The notes beneath the pieces were generated by a model, which worked only from the letters and a program-made list of their open reading frames with translations, did not search any database and was not told the origin of the DNA. Source: Oxalobacteraceae bacterium (GTDB taxonomy: Bacteria; Pseudomonadota; Gammaproteobacteria; Burkholderiales; Burkholderiaceae_D). Taken from it: 9,603 nucleotides of DNA. Within the stretch, counting starts at the first letter, position 1. Each line of letters begins with the position of its first letter. This document shows, in pieces, positions 1 to 6,537 of the stretch. The DNA lies in assembly GCA_947446335.1 (NCBI GenBank), contig CANFGA010000074.1, forward strand, positions 1 through 9,603, read 5' to 3'. Both the position numbers and the translations under genes were made by a program.

Positions 1-771
1 ATACAGAAAATGAAAACCGATGCGCGGATCAGAGCCGATGCCGATCCGGATCTGTTCGATGTCGGCGCCGAGCTTGTCGGCCAGATTGGCCAGCTCATTC
101 ATGAACGAAATGCGCGTGGCCAGCATCGCATTGGCGGCGTACTTGGTCAGCTCGGCCGAGCGCACATCCATCACGATGACGCGGTCATGGTTGCGGATGA
201 ACGGGGCATACAATTCGCGCATCAACGCGATTGCGCGCTCATCCTCGGCGCCGATGACGACACGGTCGGGGCGCATGAAGTCGTCGATCGCCGCGCCTTC
301 CTTCAAAAATTCCGGGTTCGACACGACAGAAAACGGCAGATCGATGCTGCGCGCGGCCAGTTGCGCTTGCAGCACCGCCTTGACCTTGTCGGCGGTGCCG
401 ACCGGCACCGTCGACTTGTCGATGACGACCTTGTATTCGGTCATGTACTTGCCGATGTTGGCGGCGGCGGCAGTCACATACTGCAGGTCGGCCGAGCCAT
501 CTTCGTCCGGCGGCGTGCCGACCGCGATGAATTGCAGCACGCCGAACGCGACGCTGTCTTCGATGCTGGTGGTGAAGCGCAGGCGACCGGCGGCGACATT
601 GCGGCGCACGATCTCGAGCAAGCCTGGTTCATGGATAGGGATATTACCTTCGTTCAATATTCTGATCTTGTTTTCATCCAGGTCCAGACACAGCACGTCA
701 TTGCCCATTTCAGCGAGGCAAGTGCCAGTGACCAATCCGACATAGCCGGTGCCGATGACAGTAATTTTCAT
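1..771 (-). CDS. ugd: UDP-glucose 6-dehydrogenase, N-terminal 257 residues (partial)
   Basis: This enzyme oxidises UDP-glucose to UDP-glucuronate with two NAD+ in the cytoplasm, supplying an acidic sugar donor. The visible part begins MKITVIGTGYVGLVTG, the dinucleotide-binding GxGxxG motif of the family. It continues with HEPGL (47-51), FIAVGTPPDEDGSADLQY (81-98), DKSTVPVGT (118-126), NPEFLKEG (152-159, with the family's catalytic lysine at 157) and ELTKYAANAMLATRISF (207-223, with conserved Lys210 and Asn214). The frame is open to base 1, so the gene runs off the window before the GGSCFPKD segment that carries the catalytic cysteine. The family is usually about 430-460 residues, so a little over half is present. 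The start at 771 is fixed by homology to the glycine loop and preceded only by a weak TGGA. It is the last visible gene of the cluster, 75 bases after the secreted-protein gene. Confidence 0.96.
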   Translation of the reverse strand, partial: MKITVIGTGYVGLVTGTCLAEMGNDVLCLDLDENKIRILNEGNIPIHEPGLLEIVRRNVAAGRLRFTTSIEDSVAFGVLQFIAVGTPPDEDGSADLQYVTAAAANIGKYMTEYKVVIDKSTVPVGTADKVKAVLQAQLAARSIDLPFSVVSNPEFLKEGAAIDDFMRPDRVVIGAEDERAIALMRELYAPFIRNHDRVIVMDVRSAELTKYAANAMLATRISFMNELANLADKLGADIEQIRIGIGSDPRIGFHFLY

Positions 772-846
772 AATGTGATTCCATTCTCGATCGATGAGGG
801 GGACAGGCTGACGCAGAAGGTCAGCCTTGTGTCAAAGCGTGATACT
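772..846 (-). other. Intergenic leader upstream of ugd
   Basis: This 75-base gap separates the stop of the secreted-protein gene from the ugd start. It contains an 8-bp hairpin (805-827) and, just upstream of it on the minus strand, a perfect TTGACA (835-830). No matching -10 box lies 16-18 bases downstream, where the sequence is GC-rich. The gap is therefore either a simple intercistronic spacer or a regulated leader; a separate ugd promoter is not supported by a recognisable sigma-70 pair. Confidence 0.5.
805..827 (-). promoter_or_regulatory. Perfect 8-bp stem-loop in the ugd leader
   Basis: The plus-strand arms are AGGCTGAC (805-812) and GTCAGCCT (820-827), a perfect inverted repeat with a 7-base loop. 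In the minus-strand RNA the hairpin ends 33 bases before the ugd start codon. No U-tract follows on either strand, so it is not a typical intrinsic terminator. It could act as an RNA processing or stability boundary, an attenuator, or a protein site. The inverted repeat is directly visible; any function is inference. Confidence 0.45.
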
Positions 847-1941
847 TCAGGACTTCGGCTTGCCGTAGTCCATGGGCATGAATTGCAACTGATCCCAAGG
901 GAAGCCATCGAGCACCGCAGCAGAACTCTTGCCCTTGAACAGTGCAGGATAAGGATCGATCTTGCCGCGCGCAGCATAGGACTTTGGATTTTCCGCCCGC
1001 AGCGAAATCGCGCCAGCCTTGTCCCAGATCACGAAGCCATATTTTTGCGCGGCCTTCGCGATCGTCGTCGCCACCGGATGCAATTTCAATGCATCGACGT
1101 CGAGCTCAGGATTGAGGCGAAAGCGCAAGCCTTCGGGTATCCGGTTCGGCAGCTTTTTGGGATTGTAGCCATCGGAGCGATGCGCCGGCCACGACTTGAT
1201 ATTGAAATGCTCGGCATCGACCAGCGAAATGCCGATCGCATGGCGAATTTCGCCACGCTGCAATTCCTCGGCCGTGATCTGGCCGCCGATGAAAGGCAAA
1301 CTGGTCGCGGTGGTGCCGTAATGCCCGGCAAACACGCCATCGCTCTTCGACGCATTTTGCAAGCGTCCGCCCCAGCATGCCTGCCAGCGGCCGTCGATCT
1401 TGCGCGCTTGCCAGAATTCCCAGAGGGTGTCGGTCGACGGTTGATAGAGCGTCATCTCGGAATCGGTGCCATCGGCTTCCTGGGCATGGGCCGGCATCGG
1501 AACCGCGGCCCATTGCTGCGCCAGGTTCTTGTCGCTGAAATTCTTTTTCTGGCAATCCCATTCAGTGACCCGGGTCACGGGCACATCGGGACCGACCACG
1601 TAGACCGGGCTGGCCCACGCCTTGGTATTGATGTTGACGGTGCCGTAATACGCCTTCTTCTGGCGCAGGAATTCACCAACAAAAGCCTTGTTGTTCGGAT
1701 GCAGGGCGGCATCCTTCGGGATCGCGGCATACCAGAAGCTGTCGGCGGCAAATATTTTATCGGTCGGCAAGGCATCGGCTGCCCTGGCCGCCGGAATCGC
1801 AGCGGCAAACAGCGCCGCGATCAGACTCAGGCGCCAGATCCGGGAAAAGACAGGCGGCACAGTCATCGATACGCGCGCGGATGACCGCACGCCAGGGCGG
1901 CGTGTCGAATTCGTGGATGAAGTGGGGGCGGGTGAGGTCAT
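847..1941 (-). CDS. Secreted protein of unknown function in the polysaccharide operon (364 aa)
   Basis: I cannot assign a function. The start at 1941 is chosen because AAGGAG (1951-1946) lies four bases upstream. An internal ATG at 1866 (residue 26) would give a more compact signal peptide but has no ribosome binding site. Residues about 36-54 form a hydrophobic signal segment ending AARA, with likely cleavage before ADALPTD, so the mature protein should be periplasmic or extracellular. There is no later membrane helix. Landmarks are an SFW near 68-70, YVVGPDVP (114-121), a tryptophan-rich block TLWEFWQA (172-179) followed by RWQACWGG (185-192), SLPFIGGQITAEEL (214-227), IPEGLRFRLNP (268-278) and YGFVIWD (301-307). 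Cys130 and Cys189 are the only cysteines and could form a disulfide. From memory this pattern resembles uncharacterised secreted proteins of soil bacteria, including actinobacteria. Its place between a glycosyltransferase gene and ugd suggests a role with the polymer. Confidence 0.85.
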   Translation of the reverse strand: MTSPAPTSSTNSTRRPGVRSSARVSMTVPPVFSRIWRLSLIAALFAAAIPAARAADALPTDKIFAADSFWYAAIPKDAALHPNNKAFVGEFLRQKKAYYGTVNINTKAWASPVYVVGPDVPVTRVTEWDCQKKNFSDKNLAQQWAAVPMPAHAQEADGTDSEMTLYQPSTDTLWEFWQARKIDGRWQACWGGRLQNASKSDGVFAGHYGTTATSLPFIGGQITAEELQRGEIRHAIGISLVDAEHFNIKSWPAHRSDGYNPKKLPNRIPEGLRFRLNPELDVDALKLHPVATTIAKAAQKYGFVIWDKAGAISLRAENPKSYAARGKIDPYPALFKGKSSAAVLDGFPWDQLQFMPMDYGKPKS

Positions 1942-1945
1942 GTTT

Positions 1946-1951
1946 CTCCTT
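1946..1951 (-). promoter_or_regulatory. Ribosome binding site deciding the start at 1941
   Basis: The minus strand reads AAGGAG at 1951-1946, four bases before the ATG at 1941. It lies in the 40-base gap after the upstream glycosyltransferase stop (1982). It argues against the further upstream in-frame ATG at 2016, which would overlap the preceding gene, and against the unsupported ATG at 1866. Confidence 0.7.
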
Positions 1952-1981
1952 GTTTCAATCGAACGTGGATGAAGGGCAACA

Positions 1982-3160
1982 TCAAGGCTTGTCGCGGTGC
2001 GAACGCACCCATTCAACCTGACGTCGCACCAGAAATTTCAAATACAAAGGGATTTTTCGCAGCGCATAGACAGGCGCATAAGCCAGGTCGCCCAGGCTCA
2101 ATATCGGGCGCCCGAAACGCGACCAGGCCAGCAGCACGGCACAACCCAGCAGCAGCGGATTGATGAGCGCCAGCAGCCACGGCATGGCGCTGTCCGCAAA
2201 TGCCAACGGCAACAGGGCGAGAGCGCACAACGCCAGCGACAGCAAGACCAGCAAGGCCAGCGGCGGCACGCACATGTCGAGCGCCAGCGCCAGCAAGTCG
2301 CGGTTTTTGCTGCGCACGCTTTCCAGGATCAGGGCCGGGCCTTCCTTGACGATCATCGCCAGATGACCGTGCTCCCAGCGCGTGCGCTGCGACTGCGCGC
2401 CCTCGACATTGGCTGGAAAGACGCTGCTCACTTCGGCTTCCGGGCAAAACAGCGGCGCCCGGCCCTGGCGCGCACAATCGAGGCCCAGCTTCAAGTCTTC
2501 GACGATATGGCCGCTGGCCAGTTCGGCTTGCGCCATCAATGGCCATGGAAAGGCCATGCCGCTGCCCATCAATTGGCATGGCAAGCCCAGCCGTTGATAA
2601 CCGAGCGCGCGCGCCCAGTTCTTTACCGCCCACGCAAATTCGGCGACCTTGCCCTTCAGGCTGGCGCCCGGTGGCGAGCGCATCAGATACAACGCTTGCA
2701 CCGGCCGCGCACTGGCCAGGCTGAGCCGCGCCAAGCGGTCGAGCGCACCAGGTTCGAGCAGGCAATCGGCATCGATGACGATGACCACTTCAGGCGGCGC
2801 CAGCGCCAGATGGCGCACGCCAAAGTCGAGCGCATGGCTCTTGCCGCGCAGCACAGCATCGACGCGCGCAATCGCCTCGGCGCCGGCGGCAATCGCCACC
2901 GCGGCGGTATCGTCGCTGCAATTATCGGCCACCACCAGCACCCGGTCGCCGACCTGCAATTGGGTGCGGATCGATACCAAAGTGGCAACGATGCCCAGCG
3001 CTTCATCGTGCGCCGGCACCAGCACCGCGATCGATGGCCGGCGCCCGGTCGCTGGAACAGATTGCCGGGACCGGGCCATCAGCAGTTGCAGTACAAAGAC
3101 CAGCGCCGGTACCGATAGCAGCAGCCACAACAACAAGAAGATTGCTTGCAGCAGCATCAT
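1982..3160 (-). CDS. Membrane-anchored family 2 glycosyltransferase (392 aa)
   Basis: A GT-A fold transferase that probably adds one sugar to the lipid-linked repeat unit on the cytoplasmic face. An N-terminal membrane helix (about 4-28) is followed by the catalytic domain: VPAHDE (48-53), DNCSDD (79-84), the metal and nucleotide-binding DAD (130-132), GSGMAF (199-204), the probable catalytic ED (221-222) and QRTRW (258-262). QxxRW is typical of processive or membrane-embedded GT2 enzymes related to cellulose and hyaluronan synthases. Two or more further helices lie at about 290-346. The basic C-terminus (YLKFLVRRQVEWVRSHRD, 373-390) resembles that of many exopolysaccharide GT2 proteins. The start at 3160 overlaps the upstream stop as ATGA, with GGAG eight bases upstream (3172-3169); the next codon is also ATG. 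Because the other transferases here are soluble and the cluster has Wzx and Wzy, a single-sugar role is more likely than a synthase role. Sugar specificity cannot be read from the sequence. Confidence 0.92.
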   Translation of the reverse strand: MMLLQAIFLLLWLLLSVPALVFVLQLLMARSRQSVPATGRRPSIAVLVPAHDEALGIVATLVSIRTQLQVGDRVLVVADNCSDDTAAVAIAAGAEAIARVDAVLRGKSHALDFGVRHLALAPPEVVIVIDADCLLEPGALDRLARLSLASARPVQALYLMRSPPGASLKGKVAEFAWAVKNWARALGYQRLGLPCQLMGSGMAFPWPLMAQAELASGHIVEDLKLGLDCARQGRAPLFCPEAEVSSVFPANVEGAQSQRTRWEHGHLAMIVKEGPALILESVRSKNRDLLALALDMCVPPLALLVLLSLALCALALLPLAFADSAMPWLLALINPLLLGCAVLLAWSRFGRPILSLGDLAYAPVYALRKIPLYLKFLVRRQVEWVRSHRDKP

Positions 3161-4428
3161 CGGATTTTCTCCAGTGTGACGGAAGATGGCGCAGGTTCAG
3201 CTGCGGCGCTCGCCTGAAACAGCCGGGCCAGCTTGGCCGCTTCGACATCGACCGCATGGCGCTCCAGCACCCGTTGATGCCCCGCCTCGCCCATCGCTGC
3301 CAGCGTGGCCAGCGGCGTAGCCAGGAAGTCTTCCAGCGCCGCGGCCAGCGCATCGACATCGCCGGCTGGAAACAGCCAGCCGTTGCCATCCGCGCCTGGC
3401 AACACCAGTTCGGGGATGCCGGCCACGTAGGTGGTCAGCACCGGGCGGCGCAGCGCCAGCGCTTCCATGATGACAACCGGCAAGCCCTCTGCGAAGCTGG
3501 GCAATACCAGAGCGCGCGCGGCCAGAATTTCTGTGCGTACCTGGTCGCTGCTGATCCAGCCGGTGATGCGCACCCGGTCCTGCAAGCGGTGCTGCCCGAT
3601 CAGGGACTCCAGTTCGGCGCGCATCTCGCCGTCGCCGGCCAGCACCAGGTCCAGTACCCGGCCTTTTTTCTGCAGCAAGGCGAGCGCCTCGATCAGCAGC
3701 AATTGTCCTTTCTGTTCGCACAAGCGGCCCACGCAAACGATGCGCGGGGCAGATGGAATCGGCACTGCAGCGCCGGCGTGAAACTCCGGCTCCAGAGCGC
3801 AATGGACGACCTGGACCTTGGGCCAGTCGGCGTAATCGATCCAGCGCATCAACTGGCTGCGCCCGAAGGAACTGATCGCCGCAACAAAAACCGAACGGCG
3901 CACCTTTTCCCTGATGTGCAAAAACTCGGGCTTGTCGAATTCTTCCGGTCCATGCACCGTGAAACTGAAGGGCGGGCCGCCCAGCGCGGTTGCCAGCAGC
4001 GCTACCTCGGCCGAATTGGTGCCGAAATGCGCATGCAGATGGCGCACGCCGAAGCGGGCCATCCAGGGCAGCATGCGGCTCGCTTCGGCTAGGTAAATCA
4101 AGTGGAACGGCCAGGGCCGGTCCGCGCGCCAGCCCATCTTCAAAGCCAGCACCAGCGCCTCCAGGAAGCGCCCGGGCGCGGCGATGAACATGCGCGCGGC
4201 AGCGACCAGCAAGCTCGCCATCCCGTCTTGCAGCACATAGCGGGTGCGCTCGCGTTCGCGCAAGTCATCGGCATCGACCAGTTCGCCGTCCCAGCCGCGG
4301 ATCGCGATGCGCAAGACATCGAAACCCTGCCGCTCCAGGGCCAGAATTTCACGCCGGATGAAACTGTGGCTCACTTTGGGATATTGATTGACCAGATAGG
4401 CAATTTTCATTCGTTTCGATTGCTCCAT
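3157..4428 (-). CDS. Family 4 (group 1) glycosyltransferase, WcaL-like (423 aa)
   Basis: A GT-B fold retaining glycosyltransferase, cytoplasmic or peripheral at the inner membrane. The N-terminal domain shows MKIAYLVNQYPKVSHSFIRRE (7-27), the sequence style of colanic-acid WcaL-type enzymes, with HAHFGTNSAEVA (132-143) and FTVHGPEEF (156-164) lining the acceptor cleft. The C-terminal donor domain carries VGRLCEQKG (233-241), LAGDGE (263-268) and the EX7E motif with Glu314 and Glu322 (EGLPVVIME), the hallmark of GT4. Start choice: ATG at 4428 has AGGA eight bases upstream (4440-4437), while ATG at 4410, giving MKIAYLV, has GGAG eleven bases upstream. Both are possible and the domain is complete either way. 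A longer frame to 4470 adds residues unlike the family. The stop overlaps the next glycosyltransferase start by four bases, implying translational coupling. Confidence 0.94.
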   Translation of the reverse strand: MEQSKRMKIAYLVNQYPKVSHSFIRREILALERQGFDVLRIAIRGWDGELVDADDLRERERTRYVLQDGMASLLVAAARMFIAAPGRFLEALVLALKMGWRADRPWPFHLIYLAEASRMLPWMARFGVRHLHAHFGTNSAEVALLATALGGPPFSFTVHGPEEFDKPEFLHIREKVRRSVFVAAISSFGRSQLMRWIDYADWPKVQVVHCALEPEFHAGAAVPIPSAPRIVCVGRLCEQKGQLLLIEALALLQKKGRVLDLVLAGDGEMRAELESLIGQHRLQDRVRITGWISSDQVRTEILAARALVLPSFAEGLPVVIMEALALRRPVLTTYVAGIPELVLPGADGNGWLFPAGDVDALAAALEDFLATPLATLAAMGEAGHQRVLERHAVDVEAAKLARLFQASAAAEPAPSSVTLEKIR

Positions 4429-4509
4429 AAAATAGTTCCTGCACCCCTGACCGTGCCTGCCATCGGACAAGCAGATTCGATGCGCACAGGGGATTTGCGA
4501 ACCGATCGA
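4429..4509 (-). other. Intergenic leader with possible RNA structure before the GT4 gene
   Basis: This 81-base gap follows the acetyltransferase stop. On the plus strand CCCCT (4444-4448) can pair with AGGGG (4488-4492). Inside that, GTGC (4453-4456) can pair with GCAC (4484-4487), and CTGC (4457-4460) with GCAG (4471-4474). The minus-strand transcript could fold into an interrupted stem just upstream of the AGGA ribosome binding site. The pairings are short and the fold is only a possibility. No promoter pair or U-tract is apparent. Confidence 0.3.
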
Positions 4510-5022
4510 TCAGGTCCGAAGAATGATTCTGGCCGGCGCACCGACGGCGGTGGCGCCATCGGGAACATCGCACAACACCACCGACATCGCACCGATCTTG
4601 CAGCCGTTGCCAATCCGTATCCCGCCCAGCAATTGCGCATGGGCGCCCAGTTCGACATCGTCGCCCAGCACCGGTACCGGACCGCCCTCTTTCCGATTGC
4701 CGATCGTGACACCTTGCCTGAGGGTGCAGTTGGCGCCGATCCGGGTTTCCGGATGGATGAAGATGCCGCCGAAATGCCAGATCCGCAAACCAGGGCCGAT
4801 CGCCACGGCCTTGGGCAAACTGATCCCGGTGACGGTCTCGACCAACCGGAACAGCAGCCAATAGAAGCTGGTGAGCACGCGCTTGACCAGGCCTGGCGCG
4901 CGTCGATCGACGCGCCGACCGAAGCGGTAAGTCCAGACCGCCCAGATCGATTGTTCCTGCAAAAAAGGCCGGCGCTGCGGATAGCGTGCGCGATCAAGCG
5001 CCCAATCGGGATCATGCGCCAT
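4510..5022 (-). CDS. WcaB/CysE-like hexapeptide-repeat O-acetyltransferase (170 aa)
   Basis: A left-handed beta-helix acyltransferase expected to transfer acetyl from acetyl-CoA to a sugar hydroxyl of the repeat unit. After an N-terminal helical part containing a hydrophobic stretch (SFYWLLFRLVETVTG, 52-66), hexapeptide repeats run from about 74 to 165: IGPGLRIWHFGGIFIHPETR (75-94), RQGVTIGNR (102-110), LGDDVELGAHAQLLGG (119-134), IGNGCKIGAMSVVL (137-150) and VGAPARI (160-166). His83 sits where serine acetyltransferases place their catalytic histidine. The aspartate before it in CysE is Trp82 here, and the second CysE histidine in the GGxRHP segment is replaced within GGPVPV. Overall it looks closer to colanic-acid WcaB than to cysteine-pathway CysE. 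Automatic annotation would probably say serine acetyltransferase; I consider a polysaccharide substrate more likely. GAGGAG at 5034-5029, six bases before the ATG, supports this start. Confidence 0.88.
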   Translation of the reverse strand: MAHDPDWALDRARYPQRRPFLQEQSIWAVWTYRFGRRVDRRAPGLVKRVLTSFYWLLFRLVETVTGISLPKAVAIGPGLRIWHFGGIFIHPETRIGANCTLRQGVTIGNRKEGGPVPVLGDDVELGAHAQLLGGIRIGNGCKIGAMSVVLCDVPDGATAVGAPARIILRT

Positions 5023-5107
5023 CGGGTTCTCCTCGCTGCGCCGCAGTCGGCGCGGTGGAAGCCATGTTTGAATCGATGGTTGAAACGATCGTTGAAAATG
5101 AGGTCAT
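5012..5107 (-). CDS. Possible 31-residue small ORF with STIx repeats
   Basis: An ATG at 5107-5105 overlaps the polymerase-gene TGA (5106-5104) as ATGA. The frame runs 31 codons to a TGA at 5014-5012, overlapping the acetyltransferase start by 11 bases in a different frame. The peptide begins MTSFSTIVSTIDSNMAS, so a four-residue unit repeats: STIV, STID, SNMA, then STAP. There is no transmembrane helix or signal peptide. Upstream there is only a weak GGGA about seven bases away, so translation would depend on coupling to the upstream gene. It could be a genuine short protein, a coupling device carrying ribosomes to the GAGGAG of the acetyltransferase, or chance. I recognise no family. Confidence 0.3.
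   Translation of the reverse strand: MTSFSTIVSTIDSNMASTAPTAAQRGEPDGA
5060..5095 (-). repeat. Three-copy imperfect 12-base tandem repeat
   Basis: On the minus strand the units are TCAACGATCGTT (5095-5084), TCAACCATCGAT (5083-5072) and TCAAACATGGCT (5071-5060). The first two agree at 10 of 12 positions and the second and third at 9 of 12. A fourth unit (5059-5048) is recognisable only at the amino-acid level. It occupies most of the spacer between the polymerase and acetyltransferase genes. Twelve bases equal four codons, so the small ORF frame is preserved through the repeat. Confidence 0.6.
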
Positions 5108-6525
5108 CGAGCAGTCCCGGGTTGGATTGGAGGAATGCTGGCCTGCGATGCGGCGTGGACGACCGCGCAGCCGGAACCGACGATGAACCAGAAATACCAA
5201 TTGAAGACCAGGTAAGACGCCATGTTGTCAGAGGCCGACACCAGCATGTATTGCAGCACCAGCGTCAGCAAAATGACGCCTCCCAGGCGGTTGATGCTCA
5301 GCAAGGCTTTGAGCCACCATGCCAGGCGGGCGAACAGCCACAGGTAGGCGGCGATGCCGAGCGCGCCCAGTTCGAACAGCCACTGCACATACAGGTTGTG
5401 GGCACCGAAATGGGTCTTGCCCGCCAGCGGGAAGAAGGTCGGCGAGTAATGCTGGAACGAATCGATGCCGTAGCCCAGCAGGTAATTGCCTGGTCGCATC
5501 CACTGCAAGCCCGATTCCCAGATGTAGACGCGCCAGGCGAACGAATTCAATTTGGCATATTGCACCACTTCATTGCCGGCGCCCAGGTCGAGCACACGCT
5601 CGCGCACGCTCGGAATGAGCAAGGCCAACAGCGGCGCCACCAGCAAGTAGAGCAGATAGCGGCGGTTGAACATCAAGCCGTAGGCGGCGAACAAGGACAG
5701 GCAGGCGATCCACGCGCTACGGGTCTGGGTCAGCACCAGCAGCGCCAGCATCAGGAAGGTGTAGCCGGTCAAGATCACCCGGTTGCGCGAAGACAAGTCA
5801 TAGGTCGCGCTTTTCAGTACGTAAAAGCCGAGAGAGATGACCAGCGTCAGGTAGAAGGCGAAGATGTTCGGATGCGAAAAGGTGCTTTGCAGCCGGTCGC
5901 CGTGCGGGCCGCTGATGCCGCCGTGCAGCGCCATGTCAGCCAGCGCATACAGCGCCGGCAACACCGATGACCAGAGCACCAGGCGCACGCAGCGCTTGAA
6001 ATCTTCCTGCGAACGCACCAGGTAAAAGGCGCTGACGAACATCGCAAAATAGGAAATTTGCCCGATGTAAGCGCGGATCGCGTCCGACTTGACCGGCGCA
6101 ATCGCCACACTGACCAGCGCCACCAGCAGGAACGGCGCCCACATCGAAGCGAGTTTCTTGGGCAGCAAGCCGGGCTTTTCCGCCACCAGCAGCAGCGCGA
6201 TCAGGATCACGAAGATGTTGATCAAGCCACCCACGCCGATCTGCATCGAACCCAGCGCAAAGCGGGTCGACTCGAAGAAGATGTCGCCGGACGAGCGCAC
6301 CAGCAGGATCAGCAACAGCAGCAGCATGCGGCTGTACAGCATCAGCAATACCAGCAGCAGCAACACCGGCAAGGCCATCGCCTTGGCGACATTGTCATCC
6401 ATCGCACCGACATAAGCCGGCAGCAGCGCGCCGATGCACAGCGCAAGGCCGACGATGACGGCGACCGTCCAGGCGTTGGTGGACGACGAGGTGACAGCGG
6501 AATGCATGGCTTTGATCCGATTCAT
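5104..6525 (-). CDS. O-antigen ligase/Wzy-type polysaccharide polymerase (473 aa)
   Basis: An inner-membrane protein of the O-antigen ligase/polymerase superfamily, expected to polymerise flipped, undecaprenyl-linked repeat units in the periplasm. About ten or more hydrophobic helices are visible, including 18-38, 50-78, 98-115, 128-143, 156-170, 182-200, 221-237, 249-266, 288-305 and several after 380. The large periplasmic loop (about 306-378) holds the family signature: FAWRVYIWESGLQW (329-342), LLGYGIDSF (349-357) and GAHNLYVQWLFELGALG (374-390), with conserved-type Arg332 and His376. Length is normal for Wzy or WaaL proteins. The cluster context with Wzx and several glycosyltransferases favours polymerase over ligase. 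The start at 6525 has GAGGGAG five bases upstream; an in-frame ATG at 6555 lies inside the preceding gene and is unlikely. A very leucine-rich region (about 52-76) gives CTG-rich DNA. Confidence 0.92.
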   Translation of the reverse strand: MNRIKAMHSAVTSSSTNAWTVAVIVGLALCIGALLPAYVGAMDDNVAKAMALPVLLLLVLLMLYSRMLLLLLILLVRSSGDIFFESTRFALGSMQIGVGGLINIFVILIALLLVAEKPGLLPKKLASMWAPFLLVALVSVAIAPVKSDAIRAYIGQISYFAMFVSAFYLVRSQEDFKRCVRLVLWSSVLPALYALADMALHGGISGPHGDRLQSTFSHPNIFAFYLTLVISLGFYVLKSATYDLSSRNRVILTGYTFLMLALLVLTQTRSAWIACLSLFAAYGLMFNRRYLLYLLVAPLLALLIPSVRERVLDLGAGNEVVQYAKLNSFAWRVYIWESGLQWMRPGNYLLGYGIDSFQHYSPTFFPLAGKTHFGAHNLYVQWLFELGALGIAAYLWLFARLAWWLKALLSINRLGGVILLTLVLQYMLVSASDNMASYLVFNWYFWFIVGSGCAVVHAASQASIPPIQPGTAR

Positions 6526-6530
6526 TGTCA

Positions 6531-6537
6531 CTCCCTC
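6531..6537 (-). promoter_or_regulatory. Ribosome binding site of the polymerase gene, overlapping the upstream stop
   Basis: The minus strand reads GAGGGAG at 6537-6531, five bases before the ATG at 6525. The first two bases belong to the TGA (6538-6536) of the preceding glycosyltransferase. The arrangement fixes the start at 6525 and suggests coupled translation. Confidence 0.65.

Noticed and set aside
805..827. Intrinsic terminator
   Set aside because: The stem is good, but no U-tract follows on either strand.
830..835. TTGACA as the -35 box of a ugd promoter
   Set aside because: The sequence 16-18 bases downstream (CGTCAGCC region) bears no resemblance to TATAAT, so a promoter call is not supported.
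10..1884. 624-codon open frame on the plus strand
   Set aside because: It lies antisense to ugd and the secreted-protein gene, both of which have recognisable features. The translation is rich in Arg, Ala, Asp and His with no motif, typical of a mirror frame of GC-rich coding DNA.
4102..5970. 622-codon open frame on the plus strand
   Set aside because: It spans parts of three minus-strand genes and two gaps, is rich in Gln, Arg and Ala, has no domain, and mirrors the polymerase and acetyltransferase coding.
6300..6372. CAG-rich stretch as a microsatellite
   Set aside because: The triplets are interrupted and correspond to leucine codons (CTG, TTG) of polymerase membrane helices on the minus strand.
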